Below are positions 60,396 to 64,000 of a DNA stretch of 64,000 nt, one piece after another. Source of the stretch: Falsiroseomonas sp051859025. GTDB lineage: Bacteria > Pseudomonadota > Alphaproteobacteria > Acetobacterales > Acetobacteraceae. Both the position numbers and the translations under genes were made by a program. Position 1 is the first letter of the stretch, and every line of letters begins with the position of its first letter. Location of the stretch: contig NZ_JBHYGL010000037.1 in the NCBI RefSeq assembly GCF_051859025.1, forward strand, positions 186,001 through 250,000. The letters are read 5' to 3'. Below the pieces are notes generated by a model. It searched no databases and was not told where the DNA came from. It was given only the letters and a program-made list of their open reading frames with translations.

Positions 60396-62009
60396 ATGCG
60401 AGACAGGCACTTCGGCAGCTTCGGCTTCGGGACCCCGGCCCGGGTCAGCCCCCCCGCCCACCCGGCGGTGGAAAGGCCCGCGATCGCGGAGTCGCTGGCC
60501 CATCCCCTACCGCTGCTGGCGGCCAATCTGGTGGTCGCGCTGCTCTATGCCGGGCTTGGCGCGGCGGTGGGGCTGTTCTTCGCCCGCTACGGCCTGTTCC
60601 CTGCGCCCATCTGGCTGCCCGCCGGCATCGCCGCCGTCGCCACGCTGGTGGGTGGGCTCCGCCTGGTGCCCGGGCTGTTCCTCGGCTCCTTCGCCGTCAA
60701 CGGCCTGCTGCTCGATGCCGGGCTGCTACCCGCGGCGCTGATCTCCGTCTCCAACAGCCTCGGCCCCTGGGTGGGCGCGGTGCTGACCAGGTCGCTGCGC
60801 CCGCCCACCGGCCTTTTCACCCGGCTGCGCGGCGTGCTCGGCTTCGTGGCGGGCGGCGTGATGCTGCAATCCCTGCTCACCGCGCTGGGTGGCACCGCGG
60901 CGCTGCTGGCGACCGGTGGCTTGCCGGTGGAAGCCGCCTATTCCGTCTTCGCCCGCTGGGTGCTCTGCGATGCCGGTGGCGTCTTCTTCTTCGCCCCGGC
61001 CCTGATGCTGTGGATCGGTGCCGAACGCACGCCGGCGGTGCCCGGCCACCGGCCGGCGGCCAGCGATGCGGCGGTCTTCGCCGCCACCGCCGGCCTGGCC
61101 GCGCTGGTCTTCGCCCTGCCCCCGCCGCTATCCGCCCTGGTGCAGCCGGAAGCGGTGGTTCTGCTGACCATTCCCGTCACCTGGGTGACGCTGCGCATCT
61201 CGCTCCGCGCCGCCTATTCGCTGCTGACCCTCATCAGCGTGGTCGCCACCATCGGCACGCTGGCGGGCCTCGGCCCCTTCCAGCCCGATGTCGTCCCGAA
61301 TCCCCTCCGCGCCGTCGCCATGATGATCGTGCTGATGGCCACCAACGCCCTCGCCCTGATGGCGCTGCTGAGCGAGCGGCGGGAGGCGGAGGCGCGCCTG
61401 GCGGAGGGCAATGCCAGGCTGACGGAGGAAGTGGCCGACCGCACCGCCGAACTCCGCCACCGCGCGGAGTCGGATGACCTGACCGGCATCGGCAATCGCG
61501 GCCATTTCCTGCGCAGCCTGGCGGAGCACATCGCCGCGGCCCGGCGGCAGGGAGCGCCCCTGGCGCTGGTGCTGCTGGACCTCGACCAGTTCCGCCTGCT
61601 GAACGACATGCGCGGCCACGCCGCCGGCGACGCGGCGCTGCTGGCCGCGGCACGGCTGGTCGCGGCGCCGCTTGAGGGAATGCCCGCCAATCTCGGCCGC
61701 CTGGGCGGAGAGGTCTTCGCCGTCTCCCTCCCCGGCATCGATGCCAATGCGGCGGCGACGCTGGCGGAGGCGATGCGCGCCGCCGTCGCCCGCCACAATT
61801 TCACGGCAGAGGATGGCGAGGCCCCGGCCCGCCTGACCGCCAGCATCGGCGTCACCGGCCTGCTGCCGCGGGACCAGGGGCCGGAGGATCTCCTCAGGCG
61901 CGCCGATGCCGCCGTCTTCCTGGCCAAGGCCAAGGGCCGCAACCGGGTGGAGGTGCGGATGGTGAGCGAGGTGCCGAAGGAGATGCGCGCCAGCAGCCTG
62001 TCCCGGTAG
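60396..62009 (+). CDS. MASE1-GGDEF membrane protein with altered GGDEF motif
   Basis: 537 residues. Residues about 35-330 contain eight or so membrane helices resembling the MASE1 sensor (PAPIWLPAGIAAVATLVGG, WLAW-type patterns, FARWVLCDAGGVFFFAPAL). A short coiled coil (about 325-360) leads to a GGDEF domain: DLTGIGNRGHFL, LDLDQFRLLND with metal Asp395, and RLGGEVFAVSL where GGDEF should be. GGEVF (437-441) keeps the third acidic residue but replaces the conserved fourth Glu by Val440. No RxxD inhibitory site is seen. It may be a weak or inactive diguanylate cyclase or a nucleotide sensor. No EAL domain. Confidence 0.87.
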   Translation: MRDRHFGSFGFGTPARVSPPAHPAVERPAIAESLAHPLPLLAANLVVALLYAGLGAAVGLFFARYGLFPAPIWLPAGIAAVATLVGGLRLVPGLFLGSFAVNGLLLDAGLLPAALISVSNSLGPWVGAVLTRSLRPPTGLFTRLRGVLGFVAGGVMLQSLLTALGGTAALLATGGLPVEAAYSVFARWVLCDAGGVFFFAPALMLWIGAERTPAVPGHRPAASDAAVFAATAGLAALVFALPPPLSALVQPEAVVLLTIPVTWVTLRISLRAAYSLLTLISVVATIGTLAGLGPFQPDVVPNPLRAVAMMIVLMATNALALMALLSERREAEARLAEGNARLTEEVADRTAELRHRAESDDLTGIGNRGHFLRSLAEHIAAARRQGAPLALVLLDLDQFRLLNDMRGHAAGDAALLAAARLVAAPLEGMPANLGRLGGEVFAVSLPGIDANAAATLAEAMRAAVARHNFTAEDGEAPARLTASIGVTGLLPRDQGPEDLLRRADAAVFLAKAKGRNRVEVRMVSEVPKEMRASSLSR

Positions 62010-62137
62010 CGGCCACTCCCTGCCTCCGCTATAGCGGGCGGAGGCCGATGACCGCGCAATTCCCCCTTGCCGGGACGCCCTTCGCCCCGGCAAGGGGCGC
62101 CGGCGGCCAGGGCCAGACCCTTTTCACCCGGAACGCC

Positions 62138-62761
62138 ATGATCCAGCTGCATCGGCACGACCTGCCGGAAGGACTGAGCTTCGGCTCCTCCGTCGCCATC
62201 GATACCGAGACGATGGGCCTCGACCCCCGCCGCGACCGGCTCTGCCTGGTGCAGCTGTCCGCCGGCGATGGCACCGCGCATTGCGTGCAGATCCTGCCCA
62301 CCAGCCTCGGCGGGCGGGGGGGCGACTGCCCGAACCTGAAGAAGCTGCTGACCGACCCGTCGGTGCTGAAGATCTTCCACTTCGCCCGCTTCGACGTCGC
62401 CGCGCTCTACAACGCGCTGGGGGTGGAGGTCGCGCCGGTGGTCTGCACCAAGATCGCCTCCAAGCTGGTGCGGACCTACACGGACCGGCACGGGCTGAAG
62501 GACCTCTGCAAGGAATTGCTGGGGGTGGAACTCTCCAAGCAGCAGCAATCCAGCGACTGGGGCCAGCCGGAGCTGACACCGGAACAGCTGACCTATGCGG
62601 CGTCCGATGTGCTGCATCTGCATGCGCTCTGGGCCCGGCTGAAGGCGTTGCTGGAACGCGAAGGGCGGCTCGACGTCGCGGAGGCCTGCTATCGCTTCCT
62701 GCCCATGCGCGGCAGGCTGGACCTGCTGGGCTATGAGGAACCGGACATCTTCAGTCACTGA
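62138..62761 (+). CDS. rnd: Ribonuclease D-type 3'-5' exonuclease (short form)
   Basis: 207 residues. DEDDy exonuclease fold with Asp22 and Glu24 in AIDTETMGL, Asp86 in FHFARFDVAAL, and Tyr153/Asp157 in TYAASDVLHLHALW. It should trim 3' ends of tRNA precursors and other small RNAs with Mg2+. It lacks the two HRDC domains of E. coli RNase D (about 375 residues), as is usual for the short alphaproteobacterial form. Start ATG 62138 (MIQLHRHDLPEGLSFG) is preferred over 62048 because the upstream residues are not family-like. Confidence 0.92.
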   Translation: MIQLHRHDLPEGLSFGSSVAIDTETMGLDPRRDRLCLVQLSAGDGTAHCVQILPTSLGGRGGDCPNLKKLLTDPSVLKIFHFARFDVAALYNALGVEVAPVVCTKIASKLVRTYTDRHGLKDLCKELLGVELSKQQQSSDWGQPELTPEQLTYAASDVLHLHALWARLKALLEREGRLDVAEACYRFLPMRGRLDLLGYEEPDIFSH

Positions 62762-62877
62762 ATCGGCTGCCCTGCCTTGAAATCGCGCGATCGTTGCCAA
62801 GTCGCGCCAAGGTTGACGAAAGGTTGGCACGTTTCTTGTCCGGACATCGCCGGAAGGGCCATCCGCTCGTTGACCCT

Positions 62878-63606
62878 ATGGCCCGGCAGGCCCATACAAG
62901 CTTGGTGCGATTGCCCCCGCCCATCTCCTCCCGCCCTGCCGGCTCCGCGCCCGGTGGCTTCCGCGCGCCCGCGCGCCGCATGCTGGCCCCGTCCCGGGAA
63001 CGGCGCGCGCCACGGCCGGCGGAACTCGCGCGGCGGCGCATCTTCGTCAGCATCGCCAAGCGCGTGCTGCCGCTGGCGGCGGTGGGGCTGCTGGCGGCCA
63101 TCGCGCTGTGGCCGGAATTCGACAGCGCGGCGGACCGGGGCCGCATCTCCTTCCAGCGGGTGATCTCCGCGCGGCCGGACGCGCTGCGCATCGTCGATCC
63201 CCGCTACCAGGGCGTGGACGAGCAGAACCGCCCCTACAACGTGACTGCCACCCTCGCCACCCAGGCGGGGAACGAGGATCTGGTCAACCTCCAGGCCCCC
63301 CGCGCCGACCTGCTGATGAGCGATGGCGCCTGGATCTATATCGAGGCGCGCGATGGCCGCTACGACCGCCCCCGCAACCACCTGGATCTGGCGGGACGCG
63401 TGACCGTGCATCATGACGACGGCACCCAGTTCGTGACGGACAAGGCCGCGGTGGACCTCGCCGCCGGCGCCGCAGCGGGCGACGACCCCGTGGCCGCGCA
63501 GGGCCCCTTCGGGACCCTCACCGCCCAGGGCTTCCGGCTGATCGACCGCGGCCAGGTCGTGATCTTCACCGGCCAGGCCCGCGCGGTGCTGGAGGGCGGC
63601 AAGTGA
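62878..63606 (+). CDS. lptC: LPS export protein LptC
   Basis: About 242 residues. A basic N-terminal tail, one membrane helix (about residues 60-80, VSIAKRVLPLAAVGLLAAIALWP), then a periplasmic beta-jellyroll LptC domain (QNRPYNVTATLATQAGNEDLVNLQAPRADL begins it). LptC links the LptB2FG ABC transporter to the LptA bridge that carries lipopolysaccharide to the outer membrane. The start is uncertain: in-frame ATGs at 62794, 62878 and 62980 all lack a good Shine-Dalgarno; 62980 would still keep the anchor. The stop overlaps the lptA start (GTGA). Confidence 0.85.
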   Translation: MARQAHTSLVRLPPPISSRPAGSAPGGFRAPARRMLAPSRERRAPRPAELARRRIFVSIAKRVLPLAAVGLLAAIALWPEFDSAADRGRISFQRVISARPDALRIVDPRYQGVDEQNRPYNVTATLATQAGNEDLVNLQAPRADLLMSDGAWIYIEARDGRYDRPRNHLDLAGRVTVHHDDGTQFVTDKAAVDLAAGAAAGDDPVAAQGPFGTLTAQGFRLIDRGQVVIFTGQARAVLEGGK

Positions 63607-64000
63607 TCCGCCGCGCCCTCCTCGCCGTCGCGATCGCCTTGCTGGCCGCCCCCGCGATCGCCCAGAACCTGGACCTCACCCAGGGCGGCCCGGTCGAGAT
63701 CACGGCGACCGACGGGATCGAGTGGCGCCAGCAGGAACAGGTCATCGTCGCCCGCGGCAATGCGCGCGCGGTGCGCGATGGCGTGACGGTGGACGCCGAC
63801 CGGCTGATCGCACGCTACCGCCCCCGCGCCGGCACCACCGTCCAGCCCGGGGAAAGCCCGATGTCAGGGGGCGAGATCTTCCGCTTCGAGGCCGAGGGCA
63901 ATGTCCGCGTCACCTCCGCCACCGAAAGGGCGGAAGGGGACCGCGCGGTCTATGACATCGACCAGGCGGTGATGGTGATGTCCGGCCGCAACCTGTCCCT
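63603..64000 (+). CDS. lptA: LPS transport periplasmic protein LptA (3' end outside window)
   Basis: First 132 residues, frame open to the window edge. GTG 63603 overlaps the lptC stop. A signal peptide (IRRALLAVAIALLAAPAIAQ, cut near residue 20) is followed by the OstA/LptA jellyroll: GPVEITATDGIEWRQQEQ, VIVARGNARAVRDGVTVDADRLIARY and FEAEGNVRVTSATERAEGDRAVYD (repeated G-N-x-x-x-x beta turns). LptA oligomers form the periplasmic LPS bridge. The lptC-lptA order is as usual; lptB would be expected just beyond the window. Confidence 0.93.
   Translation, partial: MIRRALLAVAIALLAAPAIAQNLDLTQGGPVEITATDGIEWRQQEQVIVARGNARAVRDGVTVDADRLIARYRPRAGTTVQPGESPMSGGEIFRFEAEGNVRVTSATERAEGDRAVYDIDQAVMVMSGRNLS

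Overview
The window is very GC-rich, gene-dense bacterial chromosome. Gene families and order (rpsP-rimM-trmD-rplS next to leuCDB, a short HRDC-less RNase D followed by LptC/LptA, an NDUFA9-like SDR, Bug-type receptors, a complete glg operon) point to an alphaproteobacterium, most likely Acetobacteraceae/Rhodospirillales of the Roseomonas kind. That placement is inference from gene content. No insertion sequence, integrase, prophage or CRISPR array was seen.

Layout. 1-1.9 kb: end of an SDR gene, a small c-type cytochrome and glucokinase. 2.0-13.6 kb: a plus-strand glycogen/alpha-glucan operon glgP-glgB-glgC-glgA-glgX/malQ, in which debranching enzyme and amylomaltase are one polypeptide. 13.6-17.6 kb: an FMN alpha-hydroxyacid dehydrogenase, then a BcsB-like membrane-anchored protein translationally coupled to a sulfotransferase. 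17.6-25.5 kb (minus): a chemoreceptor, then a tightly overlapping operon (transcribed from 25.5 kb downward) of cytochrome P450, GNAT-like protein, and DevB-, DevC- and DevA-like ABC exporter parts, ending in a freestanding E2-type acyltransferase. This is the best candidate for an uncharacterised biosynthesis-and-export system. 25.7-35.6 kb (minus): tRNA-Arg(ACG), leuB, leuD, leuC, rplS, trmD, rimM, rpsP, ffh, infC, thrS: core translation and leucine genes, with infC apparently starting at AUA. 35.7-37.5 kb: a NYN/OST-HTH RNA-metabolism protein.

37.5-43.7 kb (minus): two glycosyltransferases (GT9, GT4), then an operon of sugar-binding protein, two permeases and an isopenicillin N synthase-like oxygenase, with no transporter ATPase. 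43.8-49.6 kb: FAH-family enzyme plus ABHD10-like hydrolase, a YeeZ-like SDR, a Bug receptor, a TPR protein and a CidA/LrgB pair. 49.6-52.7 kb (minus): two unrecognised exported proteins, a glutathione S-transferase and a GH10 xylanase overlapping the end of gltB. 52.6-58.7 kb (minus): gltB and gltD. 58.9-64 kb: NDUFA9-like SDR, tRNA-Leu(CAG), a MASE1-GGDEF protein with an altered signature, RNase D, lptC and the start of lptA, which runs off the window.

Most neighbouring genes within an operon overlap by ATGA/GTGA or sit within about 10 nt, so translational coupling is the rule. Start codons were chosen from Shine-Dalgarno spacing, such overlaps and family length.
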